Origin: Pomacea canaliculata
Taxonomy: Eukaryota > Mollusca > Gastropoda > Architaenioglossa > Ampullariidae
Length of the DNA: 64,000 nt
NCBI RefSeq assembly: GCF_003073045.1
Contig: NC_037594.1
Span: 21,458,927 to 21,522,926, forward strand
Direction of reading: 5' to 3'
Shown piece by piece: positions 24,001 to 40,800 of the stretch. The notes beneath the pieces were generated by a model. That model worked only from the letters and a program-made list of their open reading frames with translations. It had not been told where the DNA came from and did not search any database. Position 1 is the first letter of the stretch. The number at the start of each line of letters is the position of its first letter. The translations under genes and the position numbers were made by a program.

Positions 24001-27000
24001 GTTTGCTGACTTTACCCATGAGGAACTCCCACTGTACCAATGGCAGCCTCACATTCTCCATGATCTTGACCATGTCTTCTACTCGTCCCTCAGGATCAAA
24101 TTCTAGCCACCTCATGACTGCTGTGTAAACTTCTTCCTCTTTGCGCACCTTTGCGACAATTTCATGAGGTGACAGTTAGACCTTTGCCATAGACCATGAC
24201 CTTCCTCATTGTAGTAGAAATAATAATAATAATGATTCAATTTGTGACATGCATTTATTTCTCTATGATGAGCTCAAATTGCTATGCACGAAAGATTAAA
24301 AACAAAGCAGCAGTTAATCATATAACAAAGAAACACGAGGCAGCCAATGCACGAAACTATGGAAAACTGGAATGAAGTGTATGGATGAAGGGGAAGAACT
24401 CCAGAGGGAACAAAAAAGTTCACTTCTTAAATTCTTTTAAATATTTCTTAAAGAGGTGGGTTCTGTGGCCGGTCTCAACAGCTTTGAATGCCTTCACACC
24501 TCAACAATAATGACAGAATTGTAAATAAGAAGAAAACGATTTTTTTTCTTTGCCAAGTAACATTACACTTGGCTTTATGATGCCTACCACTTGCTCTCAA
24601 ATACTAATCATGCACCTAAACTCACAGACACCACTACTACCTATTATTTGCATGCCCCAAAAATTATTCCATCCATATACATATGCTAACACACACAAAC
24701 TCTTTCTCTTTCTCCCTCAATTCTTTCACATACAATAACATATAAAACTACCCACACATTTCAGATATTTACCATGGATGCCAAAACATTTGCAAGCAGA
24801 CACATTAGAAAACTTGCTCACAAGCATGCACTACACATGACCCCCACTATACATGATGAGACACACTCAACTATTAGTGTTAGCATGAGCCACATTGGAG
24901 TTCAGATATGCTGCTTCAGCAAAGAAACTGTTTCTCAGCCAGGATGTTCAGGTCCAGATAGTCAATTCCTGACCCCAGAGGGCATGAGGAAGAACAGGCC
25001 ATTGGACTGGGTGGGATGCGTCTACCACAAACTTGCACACTCTGCACAGACTGTGCTGAGCATAGATTGTGTCCCATGGAAGGGTAAGTAGGTCACAGCC
25101 AATAGTTCTGGTACCAGCACACACCACCGGGCTGTCGTCAAACTTTTTCCTGGGTGATGCAGCCATGCCCGACAGTGAGAATGTCAGTACACAATCACAG
25201 GTAAACCTGGACCAGAATGATTGGGCCAGAGAAGGAACATCTGCTGTGGCCCTGAGTGGAGATTAGCATAAACAGACTGATTTGGGTGGTAGGGCATCAG
25301 TAGCTCAGGACAAGTCCCCAGTAGCAGTGTGGAGATCTTGTAAGCAACTGGCAGTCCATGGGTTGCGGAGAATGGATGTAGCATGGTCTACTTTATGCCT
25401 GTGGAAGTCAATATGAGTGGAATTATTCTGAGCCATTTGAAGTTTGTCCAGTGGGTGGTGAGGGAGATCGATGAGAAGAAAGCTGCAGTAATCCATCCAG
25501 ACAAACAAAAGTGGACATAAGATTTCTGGTGGTGGAAACTGGCAGCAAAGGCTGGATGTGACTGATCCTGAGAAGATTAAGATGGACTTGCAGATTGCAT
25601 TGATGTGAGATTCATGAGACAAAGACATGTCAATGATGACACCAAGATTACTGATGGTCTGTGAAAAAAGGGATGTTTACTCCAGAAAATATAAAACGTA
25701 ATACAGGATGGCGCACATTGCAGTTTATTTGCAGAGGTTATTCGAAAGAACTTCAGCTTTGTCATCATTCAATTTCTAGTTGTTGGTGGACATCCAGGAT
25801 TTTATTGCCTGCTGTTTATTGTGTGCTAGTGATGCTGTAGGCTCAAGTGACTGATGATGAGATTAAATGGTTGGATGTACTCGGTGAATAAAATAGGCAA
25901 CGAACAGAACCCTTAAGGCACACAATACTTCAAAGTAACAAAGGGAGAAGTCAACTAGGTAAGTACCAGAATCAGTTCAAAAAGTGCCAGACAGACTGAA
26001 AGTAACAAGAAGGTGATGGGGAAAAAAATGTCTTGGTCAAGTGTATCAAACACAGATCCAACATTGATCATAATGTGATCCCTGTTGCAGATAAACAGTA
26101 AGATGTAGTACTTGTAGCAAACACCATTTCAGCTGAAGAAATCTCACAGCAGACAGACCAACATGTTCAAGTAGATTATTAGTAGGCATAATGGTTCAGG
26201 AGCTGGAGCAGCTCAACCTTTATGAGTACTTCAGAGATGGAAATGGATGATAGTTTTTTTTTAGGTTATTAGGGTCAAAGCCATTTTTTTTTCTTTTAGA
26301 AGTGTGGTGATGACAGCCGATTTAAATGAGGGTACACACTAGCAGACAAGGAGCATTGTGAGTGATCATTGTAATTATCCAGTCAAGACACTTGTGCAAG
26401 AGATAGGAATCAGTTTGGTGCCTTGGTGATAATATTCATGACCTAGAACTGGGTGATAGGCACAAAGTCAATTAAAGGCATTCCTCTGATGGTGCTGGTT
26501 TTATTTTTCTGAAAAGTATTTGCAGAACATACCAGGAAGCTGCTATAAATGGCATGGTAGTAGGCAGAGTAAAGGTATATTCATTGGCCAACATTTCAAA
26601 ACTAATCCTTGCTGAAAGTACATTATTTTAATTTTGAAAATCTGCAGAAATAATCAAGCATTTAATAAATCTCTCTGTGATGCAAAAAAAAGTATCTCGG
26701 TGGACTGTCAGACCCATCTTTTTCCACTGGCACTGACACTGCTCTCTTTGCTTATTTTACCTCAGGTGTGAGCCATAGAGTAGAGGGGTGGTCAGTAACA
26801 CTGCAGACAGAGCTAAGTATCATGCCTATCCAATATAGCAGCAAGTCCCAAGTTTTAGACAGATACTAGGTCATTTGAGCTGTCACAACCTTCAAATTAG
26901 ACTAGCACAGAAGTGTAATAAACCACCCTCCAAGGTACCTTAAAGGATAGTCTTCGACAAAGTGTTGTGTTGTCTTATTTGTCATGGCCAAACCAGACCA

Positions 27001-28885
27001 GCTTACATCGAATCACTGTTGCAAGCAGATGTATCCTACAAGCGTGGCAACTGTGCTTTGTACAAGGTCATCGGTGTTTGCTCTCTATACAAGATCTGGA
27101 ACAGCCTCTTCAGGCATTTGTTCTCAAATGCCTCGATTCTCCTCTCTGTATTGGCAAACAGAGTCCAAATTTCTCGCCTGTAAAGCAGGAGACTCGTACA
27201 GATTGTACTTCATAGTAAATCTGATGTGGCTGTAACCAACCCTGTCCAGCCTTGCCATTGCTGCTGCAACTCTGTTGTGATCCTGATGTAGATGTCAGTC
27301 ATGGAGCTGCTGTCTTTAGAGAGGGTGGCTTCAAAGTACACAAAACTGTTTACCTCCTTGAGTTGTACCCCGTTTATGTAGATATCTGCTTTGCCATGAC
27401 CAATGACCATGACTTTACTCTTGTCAATTTTGGTCTCCATCCCACATGCATTTCAACTGTCAGTCTCTTGGTAAGGTCTTGAAATTCTGTAATTGCCTGC
27501 TACCAGATCGATGTCTGCAAAGTGTACATTGTAAATTGGCCTTCCATGGATGGAAATGGAAGGGTGATGATTGTGGAGGACTTAACATATGATGTTCTTT
27601 AAAAAGATGCTAAACAGCACAGATGATATGGGGTATCCTTGAAATAAACTTACTGTTGTGTGAAGAAAGCTCCCGCTTGATTATTCAGCAGTACTGCGCT
27701 GAGTTCTTTAACACCACTTTGATGGCGTGAACAAGACCCTCTTTGATGTTGAATTTTTGTATCACATGCCATAGCCTCTAATGCCAGGCTTGGTCAAAAG
27801 ACTTTTTAAAGTCTATGAAGTTGTGGAAGAGATTCCACTGATGTTCCTATATAAGGATGCAACAGTTCAAAGATCTCCTACCTGGTCTAAAGCCAGCCAG
27901 CAGTTCCTCTGTAGTCGTGCTGATTTGATTTTGTATTAGTTTCAGCATGACTTTACTTTGCTCAAATATTGTTTTAAAAAGTCCTTTAAAAAGTTATACA
28001 ACAAAGTTGTTATCCAAACTAATGAAGAAAATAAGCATATTGTAAAATTAACAGCATCAAGAACTGTGGTCACCTTTTTGCACAGGCTGAGTCACTAAAG
28101 ACAGATGTGCAAGAAGAGCCTTGAGAAAATGCATATAATTTTAAGCCAATATTAATGCTTATTCAGTAATTTCTCTTTCTCCTCCCCAACATTTCACTTA
28201 CCAATAATAAAAGTATAAGAATTTGGAGACTGAGTTAAAGTACACTCTAACAAGGATTACTTTACATGTAGACACACAATAAATATATATTTTTTAAAAC
28301 AACTGCTATCTATTCAGTAACAACTAACAATGTTACCTTTAGTTTATCACGTGCAACCAGGTCAACAACTTGAGTAGCAGACAAATGCAAAAACTCATCA
28401 TTTTGTGAAACTTCTAGAAAATTGTCTTGGCAGTAACTGTCTGCTGAAGCATATAGTGTAAAACACCCAAGACACTGTGCAAAATCTCTAATCCCTAGGC
28501 AGTTGGATGGATGCAACTGTTCCATCAAGAATTTGGTACACAAATGTTCTAGAGATGAAATATGCATGATGGATGCTGCATGTAACACCATCTGTACATT
28601 CTCTTCTGTCAGCAAAAGCACCGAGGTGTAAGCATACTCCACTATCATGTGTAGAACACTTGAACTAAGCCCCTGAATTTCTATTTCAGTTTGCTGGCTT
28701 TCATCAAGGTGAGAACAAAACATTGCTTTAAAATAAGGGCTCACAGCAGCCAGGACTACCCTATGAGCTGATACAACTTGATTTTGTGCTTTTAGTCGTA
28801 CATCACACAATTGCTCTTGCCTCCACAATGAGTGCACCTCAGTCATTAGATTCTTGAAGAATGCCTCCTCATGCTGATGTGCCAT
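18032..28885 (-). CDS. BTB-BACK-Kelch (KLHL-type) protein, complete, 8 coding exons
   Basis: Coding exons in transcript order are 28885-28337, 24148-23957, 23078-22955, 20881-20700, 20298-20118, 19455-19340, 18806-18706 and 18266-18032. All junctions are GT-AG and the phases agree throughout. They sum to 1680 bases, or 559 residues plus TAA. I chose the first ATG (28885-28883, MAHQHEEAFF); the acceptor for the 5' UTR is 70 bases upstream. The BTB domain (about 15-120) has the LCDVRLKAQNQVVSAHRVVL signature and the next ~150 residues are BACK. Kelch blades with GG pairs follow (YAVGG, YAIGGSDG, FALGGHNG, FILGGYDG, FVVGG, YAAGGHDG), and the C-terminus closes with RFGFA. Family members are substrate adaptors of CUL3 ubiquitin ligases. 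The ending resembles KLHL28-like proteins, but orthology is not established. The donor of exon 7 (TG|GTAGGT) was chosen because it restores CLASVEAYDP. The blade 4/5 loop at the exon 6/7 junction is about three residues short. Confidence 0.88.
22887..22935 (+). repeat. Hairpin-ended retroposon 3' tail, copy A
   Basis: GCGGTCCTAAG is followed by an inverted repeat (CTTCTTGAGAAG) and then AACAAGGAATAAACT. The same order (GGCCCTA-GCT, hairpin, AACAAGG, A-rich tail) recurs at 37426, 33466-33526 (-) and 52783-52912 (-). The probable body of the element is the ~150 bp upstream, which I cannot classify. It lies in Kelch intron 3. Confidence 0.5.
23647..23818. mobile_element. hAT-type MITE (172 bp)
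   Basis: The 5' end, CAGGGGTGCCCAACCTATGG, and the 3' end, GGTTGGGCACCACTG, are inverted repeats of the Charlie/hAT type. They are flanked by an 8-bp target duplication with one mismatch (CTCTAACT / CTGTAACT). There is no coding capacity. It sits in Kelch intron 2, about 140 bp downstream of exon 2 on the transcribed strand. Confidence 0.8.
25180..26480 (-). mobile_element. Decayed L2/CR1-type LINE (reverse transcriptase 3' part)
   Basis: Reading the minus strand through several frames gives fragments in the family order. A DPNNLK-YHPF segment (cf. DPNDLKNYRPVSNL) lies near 26.3 kb, SVFDTLDQDI (cf. SAAFDTLDHDIL) near 26.05 kb, and a KLNDDKAEVLS segment near 25.75 kb. SNLGVIIDMSLSHESHINAI is near 25.65 kb, MDYCSFLLIDLPHHPLDKLQ near 25.45 kb and LPVAYKI near 25.35 kb. 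Stops and frameshifts are frequent, so it is dead. It is in Kelch intron 1, in the same orientation as the host gene. Clade naming rests on these motifs only. Confidence 0.75.
26930..27970 (-). mobile_element. Decayed endonuclease/RT LINE (RTE-like), RT and C-terminal part
   Basis: On the minus strand, AGFRPGRRSLN and then FIDFKKSFDQAWH appear between 27.9 and 27.8 kb. A degenerate QGYPISSVLFSIFLKN follows near 27.6 kb, then KVMVIGHGKADIYINGVQLK, the VNSF-ATLSKDSSSMTDI stretch near 27.35 kb, and TERRIEAFENKCLKRLF near 27.1 kb. This is the usual order of RT motifs A, B and the post-RT region. Frames are broken. It lies next to the L2-like relic inside Kelch intron 1. Confidence 0.75.
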
Positions 28886-28955
28886 AATTTCTTTGCGACC
28901 TTTCAATCTAATAAATATTCTACAATATTTACTGCACTTGAGCTTTTAATGTCAC
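28886..28955 (-). other. 5' UTR part of the first Kelch coding exon
   Basis: On the minus strand a good acceptor (CCTCTTTTTCAG|GTG) ends at 28956, leaving 70 bases of leader before the ATG. The matching upstream donor is probably ACAA|GTAAGT at 30140/30139, which implies a non-coding first exon near 30.14-30.4 kb. Confidence 0.5.
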
Positions 28956-30139
28956 CTGAAAAAGAGGTATCATTTAAATGAGTTTTGTTTTATCTATAAG
29001 TACATTTGTTTTGAGGTACACCTCTAATTCTTTCTGTATTATTTACCTTAAACCCATTATTCATAAAATGGTGATAATATCCTGTTAAAGATTACAGCAT
29101 CATTTAACTTTAATTTTAAGCTGTCTGTTTAATAGGTAGTGAAAAGCATACCACTAGTTTGACAGCATTTGAAAGTGTACATGATTTCACTTGACATTTT
29201 ATTTTATTCATTTCCTCATGAGATGTATGGAGAAATTTTAACTATACACAATCAGCAGTTTACCAATACAAGTCCTGAGTATATGCACAAAGATAAAAGA
29301 TACATAAAAGTAAATACAATACTGTGTTTTACGAAAAAGCAAAGCATAACAATGATACTTAATGATGACTAAAATATTAATAACTTTTGTAGCGCATTAC
29401 CATGAGTTAACTACATGCTTTAAAAGCTTCATTGCGCTCATTATATACATAACCTGAAAGTCCTGAAGGCTTTTAAAATCAGGTTTGCTTATTTTTCTCT
29501 CATGGTACTCAGACACGATTTCTATAATTTATTATTGATATCATGCATTATATACTCCCCCCTCCAAATATAGAATATAAAAACTTAAATTACTCAGATC
29601 CTGACATAAAAGCAAATGATACAGATGTATCATTTGGGTGGCACATGCAACGCCATGTTAAGGTGCTTCAACACATATTATTGGTATGATCACATTGAAC
29701 TGAGAGACGTAAAGCAACAGGTTAAACTGTGGGAACTGGGCATAGAGCTGTGCATCTTTAATGAATTGCTCTTAATGAATGAACTAAGTGATAAAGTGAT
29801 GTTTTAGTTGTATGTTTTTTTTTTTGGCATTGGTTCAAATTATATCTGGCAGATAATGCTCACGGTGTCGAATGGCACCAGAATAACGCATTTGTTCCAA
29901 TTTTTTTTAAAATGAGAAACCTGCATGCCGTGACCCTTATTTATCGTCTAAGGTGTACTACATGTACTACAACCTTCTGCAAAGTTACTCAACCAAAAGT
30001 TGAAGAGAGTGCGAAAAATGAATGAATCTCAAAGTATATATATATAACTATATAAGCAAACAATGTATAGTACTTCGTACTCATATCTTGAATAACACTT
30101 TACAGTTAAGATTATAAGTTCATGTAAACGATAACTTAC

Positions 30140-30561
30140 TTGTTTTCTACTCTTCCTTTAAGCATCGAAGGTGAAAACACTGCTAGCCTTCTCAGGCTTT
30201 GGGGCTATGCTCTTCTAATAGTCATGCACGCAGACAGTATGGTACAGTATCGTTCATGATTTAAAAAAAATTGAATAATGAAAGAAAAACATTACTGTTC
30301 ATTAATTCTATTTTCTGTAAGAGTTCAATTATTTCGATATGCCTTTTCATGACATGCACTCAAAGAAAGATTTTAAAATACCGCAATCCGGTTTCTTTAT
30401 ATCTTTACTAGTTTCTAGTATAAGAGAGCCGCCATTTTGAACAGTCACATGACAGGGGTATAGAAAATAAAATAAGAAGACCCCAATTCCGGCGATATTG
30501 ACGTGGCATGTGCAACGAAGAAATCGCCACGTCCGCCATCTTGCTAAGTTTAGAGAGCCAA
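30140..30561. promoter_or_regulatory. Probable bidirectional promoter, Kelch (-) and ARF-A (+)
   Basis: This short, locally less AT-rich stretch sits between divergent genes. GCCGCCATTTT at 30428-30438 and CCGCCATCTTG at 30533-30543 are YY1-type sites of the kind found just downstream of animal TSSs. A strong + donor, CCAA|GTAAGTAC, follows at 30561/30562 and would end ARF-A exon 1. A strong - donor, ACAA|GTAAGT, at 30140/30139 would end Kelch exon 1. No TATA box is evident. Exact TSSs are not visible. Confidence 0.45.
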
Positions 30562-33500
30562 GTAAGTACAAATATAGCTTAATACGTGTCCTCATTGGCA
30601 TTTGAGCAGTTCGTCCTGAGTTGATATAGGTCGTAACGAAGACTGACTGAAATCTGCCATGTAAGTTGTAACAAAATATGACCACGATTATGTTAAAAAT
30701 ACTATTCGTTGACTCTGAGACCGCCCTTTCTCTACCTAAGCTTACAACCGGGAAGACCGGAGACAGGAGTAAACGCTAGTAAAGTAGCTGACAATACAAT
30801 AATTATAATAATTGAGTGCCTTGCACCTACGTAGTTTGCTGATACGTTCACAGAGAAGTCAGAATCTTAACAAATGTTGTGATATAATTATTGGTAACTT
30901 GGTGATGTCTTACAGAAGTCTACGCCCTGTAAGCAAAAGTTGACATGACGATGAATCATAATTTATAAATTCCTGTTAAATCAAATATCAGTTGAAAACA
31001 CTGACAATACTCACATCCTGATAACTAATATGTTTAGAAATAAAAGTTTCAAAGGCAATTCTGGCACCATTAGCACTGTTTATGAACAGATCCACGCCCA
31101 TCGTTTGTTGATGCAAATAATGGTTAAAAGTATTCTTTCGTTCCACTAATACTGGCAGAACCCAGTGTCGAAGTAGTTTTTTTTAAAATAAAATCTGGAA
31201 AACAGCTTTTTATATCCTGTGTAGAAAGTTACGTAGTATGATTTTAGTGAATATTTCTTTTCTATAAAATATCAGTGATATGAATCAGTAATACAATGGG
31301 ATTCATATTACTGTAGTTATTTTAAGGCTGCTCAGTTTCAGTGTGAAAAATGCAAGTCTTTTAGCTTAAGACTAAGTCAAAACTAAGAGCATTCTAAGTA
31401 AATACTAGTTTTTTTTTCCATTTTCTTCATTTGACATCCATAAATTAAACCATATTCTCAATGTCAAAAAAGAGCATTGGTTATAGATACATTTTAAGGT
31501 ATGGTTCTGTAGTTAAAATTATTTTTTTATTATTATCCTCCCAACTGTTGGTGGTCATATTTTGTGTAATAAATCTCATGGTCATCTTGTCTTTGGAGTA
31601 GCATTTTTGAAAGAAAATAACAATATGAACTGACTGAAGTGAGTATATAATGTAGCTAATTCATTTGACTGCTGTGCAGTTAACATCAAAGTGTAAGTTC
31701 GGTCCAGGGTAAGATTAATAGTGAATGATAAATATGTACTAGTGATACTTTCTTATTATGTTTGTTGACAAAGCCTAGTTAATCTTTAAACCATGCTTAC
31801 TTTAGCATACATTAGCACAAATTAAAAATGATGTTCCCATTGCAGTGAGCCCTATTCTTTACTACCCTCACCATTTCCATTTCCCTTTCACAACTTCTAT
31901 GTTCTATAAAGAGTATTAGTAAAGGTGCTTTAAAAACGGTAACATTTTGACAGTGTTCACTTATGATGCACCAGTGTGCCTTTGTGCGTGTCTGTAATCT
32001 GAATTTACACAGTGGTAGTGAGCCACAGTAATGTCTTTTACAATATCACCTGTATCCAAGGTTAAAACAATAGGATTTATTTAGAATCATGGCATTTCGG
32101 AAGATAGTATACTTAATTATATATATATTTTTTGTCTCTTGCATGCTGTTGATTCTTTAACACTGCTTTTGCTTTTCTTGACTACACTAACCCATGCCAG
32201 ATACGCAAGATAGCAATGTAGCATCAAATGAGAGTATGCTAAAAGTAGAAGTAGTACTAATTGGAAATTTTCCTTGGAAGATGGAAGTCAAGGTGTCTGT
32301 AACTTGAATACAAAGCAGTCAAAGGGCATGGTTCATTTTTTAAATGGACAGCACTGTTGAAGAAACTGGATGTTTGATCCACTGTGGAAAAATAAGAAAA
32401 ACAAACTAGACTACCTGTTCATGACTGTTGTCAGTGTTACAGAAATGCGAGCTTGCATCTGGGAAGACATTGGCAACTCATCAAATTTCATTTGTCTCAT
32501 GATCTTGTTGCGGGCTTTTTGCTTACTTTTCACCAAGCGCGCTTAATGCCATAGTTTGTTGTGGCTGTTTGATTTGGAGACATACCACAAAAAAGCAGGT
32601 AATTCATTATTTCTCTTTGTAATTTAGAGAGTCTGGCATTTACAAAGTTCCAGTTTGTAAAAATTAATGAATTCCTGAGATTATAGTAATGTAGCTGTAC
32701 ATTCGCAGATAGATATGTATAGTTTTGTGAGAACTTGATAATTTTTTTAAAAAACTACAGAAAATAAGCGAAGCATAAGTAAATATCAACAAAGCAATCT
32801 GTAGTATATATGACCAGACTGAAAATGCGAACAGTCATGCAATCAGGTTGTCTAGTTCTGTATTTATCATTTAAACTAGTTTAGAAAAGGTGGCTGTGGT
32901 CACTTTGCAGCTGTATTAAAATATTTTGCTGAAGAATTAGTGATATGTGCTCAAGCAATACATTTTATATCTTTTTTTCATGTAATGTTCAAACTTTCTT
33001 GCTGAACAGTTATATAGATGGATTCGTGTAGCCTACTCCTACTTTTGTGTTTTGTGGTTCTCTATGCTAGCACTCTCAAATTGGATTTGTATACTCGAAA
33101 GTCTGTTGAGCATAAAATACTTAATCTCACTTGCACCGAGTCCTCCTTTACGTATTCAGTGGTCATATATTGTACAGAGAGAATACCTTTTGAGAAAGGC
33201 ATTTTCTTTTGTTCTTTCCTTTTCAGTTCAGGCTGAGGAGATGGCACTGAAACCTTTGTAAAACAAATTAATATCCTGTTTATATATATATATGATCTTA
33301 TTACCACTCATTCATTGATTTTTTTATATTTTTTTTGCACAATCTTTGTGATGCATCACAAGTTCTTTGAATTTACCCTTTATCCTGCTTTTTTCAAATA
33401 TAGCTTAGTTTAATTTCTGCTTAGATAAAGCAGATACTAAGCATCAGAATACCTGCCTCAACTTCATCATTTATTTAGTTTAGTTTATACCTTGCTGCTC

Positions 33501-33860
33501 CCTTAAGGAGCCTAGGGCCGCATCATCTTTTATTTACACACTTGTAATACACATTTTCTGTTGTAATGAGTAGATGGTTTTGGTTTTTGGGTATTACTAA
33601 CAATTGATTTGTTTACTTCAAAAATGAGCTTTAAGATTTTTTTTAAAAGATGGAAAATTATCAAATACTATTTTGGCCAACTGAATGTTCTATTTTTGCC
33701 TTTGTTTATTTACAGAAATTATTTGCTTATCAGTAGTGGTACAATGACAATACAGCAATCTGTGGAGGCCACACCAGTTCCTTTATGGTGTGTAAAGATG
33801 ATTGTAGTTTTATTTCACATCTGCTGTATCTTAAAATGTGTGTGATCTTTTTTTTTCCAG
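30562..33860 (+). other. 5' UTR intron of ARF-A; no gene seen
   Basis: This lies between the proposed non-coding exon 1 donor and the acceptor at 33859-33860 (TTTTTTCCAG). It is AT-rich with no conserved coding sequence. A 72-codon hydrophobic ORF at 33018 has no support. One retroposon tail (33466-33526, -) lies near the 3' end. Confidence 0.45.
33466..33526 (-). repeat. Hairpin-ended retroposon 3' tail, copy C
   Basis: The minus strand reads GCGGCCCTAGG, then a perfect stem (CTCCTTAAGGGAG), then CAGCAAGGTATAAACTAAAC and an ATAAAT-type A-rich end. It shares the plan of the copies at 22887, 37426 and 52783. Confidence 0.5.
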
Positions 33861-33867
33861 ACGATAA

Positions 33868-39113
<5,246 letters not shown>

Positions 39114-40800
39114 ATTTAATAAATTACCAGCACCTGCACACTGAAAGACTGAAATCATGCCAAGTGTCATGTGGGTTAAAACTTTTTAAGTGGGTTGGGG
39201 TAGGGGTGCTAACATGTTTGGAGGGAATGGTGACCAGTATGTTCCACCTATCAATAACTGGGAAAGTTTGTGAGCAGCTGGGCCTCATCTTTTGAAAGCT
39301 TTATCCCAGTATGACAGATCATGTGGACCTTTCTACTATGGCAGTTTTTAGTAGTAGTGGTGGTTATTAAAATTTTAGTGAAGGATGAAAAAGTAGGGAG
39401 CGAAAGGGCAAATAACTGTGAAATGTAGTATTATATGTTGAAAGATCTCTTGGTTTTCTGATACCATCTGTTAAATGCTTGGGCCCCTCACCACACACTT
39501 TATATATATATCATTTCCAGCAAATGATCTGCAGTTGTTGTAAGTCAGTATTTCTCCAGCATAAGATGTTGAGGGATAGGGCAACTTAATGCTCTCTACA
39601 CTACCATAATTTGCATATGATAGTTTAAGATAATATATTTTACTCATTTCACCCCTTCCCCGAAAAAAAGGTAACATGGTTTTGCTTTTTGTCTTTTAGG
39701 GTTTTGTGTGTGTGCCCATGTTCTTCAGTTAAATGTAAACAAAGCTAGGTTCTGTGCGAAGTTGAGAATTTGTAAACTTGGAATCACAAATTGTGGATTC
39801 TACAATCTTATGGAGCAGTTGAAAGAACCTTGTGTGATAATTAAAAGAAATGCTGGGTGATGTATCTGTCCATTTGTTTTCATTGAGGGATAGTAATAGT
39901 TGCAGATCTAAAAAGGGATTCTGGTTTCTGACAAACCTCCCCCCTACTCCCCAAAATAGTTGTGTGCATCTGATAAAAAAATTGTGTGTATGCTGGATTT
40001 ATCATAGATCAATCAAATTCCTCACTAACACTGTAATTTCATTTCTTACAGTTTCTGTAATTAGTTAAAACAGTAAGCTTTACATGTTAGTCCCTTATAA
40101 AGTTTCTTGGTTTAATTTACGTGGAGACACCATCTTTAACCATTCCCTAACGCTGAAAATTCTTATTTTAGTTTTGTATATCAGATACTGTGTAAGCGGT
40201 CTCAAGATTTTAATTTCACATTTATAATTTATATCAGCAACAAAATTGATTTGCTTATTATTCAGAGTAATGTAAATACTATGTTTCTGAGTCTGTCTTC
40301 CCCAGACCTTTTGGTTTTAAGCTTTTTCCTGGCTAATGTCACTGCAGAAAAGTGAGATATTTCTATGAGGTCAAACCTTTAGCATTCAAGCTCATGTAAA
40401 GTTATTTAATTTTTTAGAAGGCTGGGGTCATTGATCTTAAGATTAGAAACATGGCAGATGTTTTTGCCACAAAGAAAAAAATCTTTAACTTGATGAACCA
40501 GTCTTTGAAATAACTATGATCTTGAGTGATTCAAGCGAGAAGAATGTGGTGAGTACCAAAGTATGGTGCAAATGGATTGTGTCTATTCATGTGTATTATA
40601 TACCATGTATTGTTTCAAGACAATTTAAGAACAAGTCTGGGCTAAAGAAAAAAATCCCTTAAATCAGCCTGTACATTTAAACTATACATGTACCTATAAA
40701 AGAATTCAAAAACTTGCTGGAAAGGGAATGTCTTGTTTCAATACCAGGTGTACATTTCATTTTTTCTGTTGTAAAATAAATGTTCAGATTATATCTATTT
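39114..40800 (+). other. 3' UTR of ARF-A with poly(A) signal
   Basis: There is no coding content after the TAG. AATAAA at 40775-40780 is followed by a T/G-rich stretch (ttctgttgtgatgg) and is the best cleavage signal. Some AT-rich sequence upstream could give shorter forms. Confidence 0.5.

Noticed and set aside
24774..25166. ORFs of 105 and 72 codons on opposite strands
   Set aside because: They lie just beyond the L2/CR1-like relic in Kelch intron 1 and have no recognisable motif; probably repeat-derived sequence.
33018..33236. 72-codon ORF with a hydrophobic N-terminus resembling a signal peptide
   Set aside because: It lies in the proposed ARF-A leader intron, has overlapping ORFs in other frames and no family resemblance. 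Hydrophobic stretches are common in T-rich DNA.
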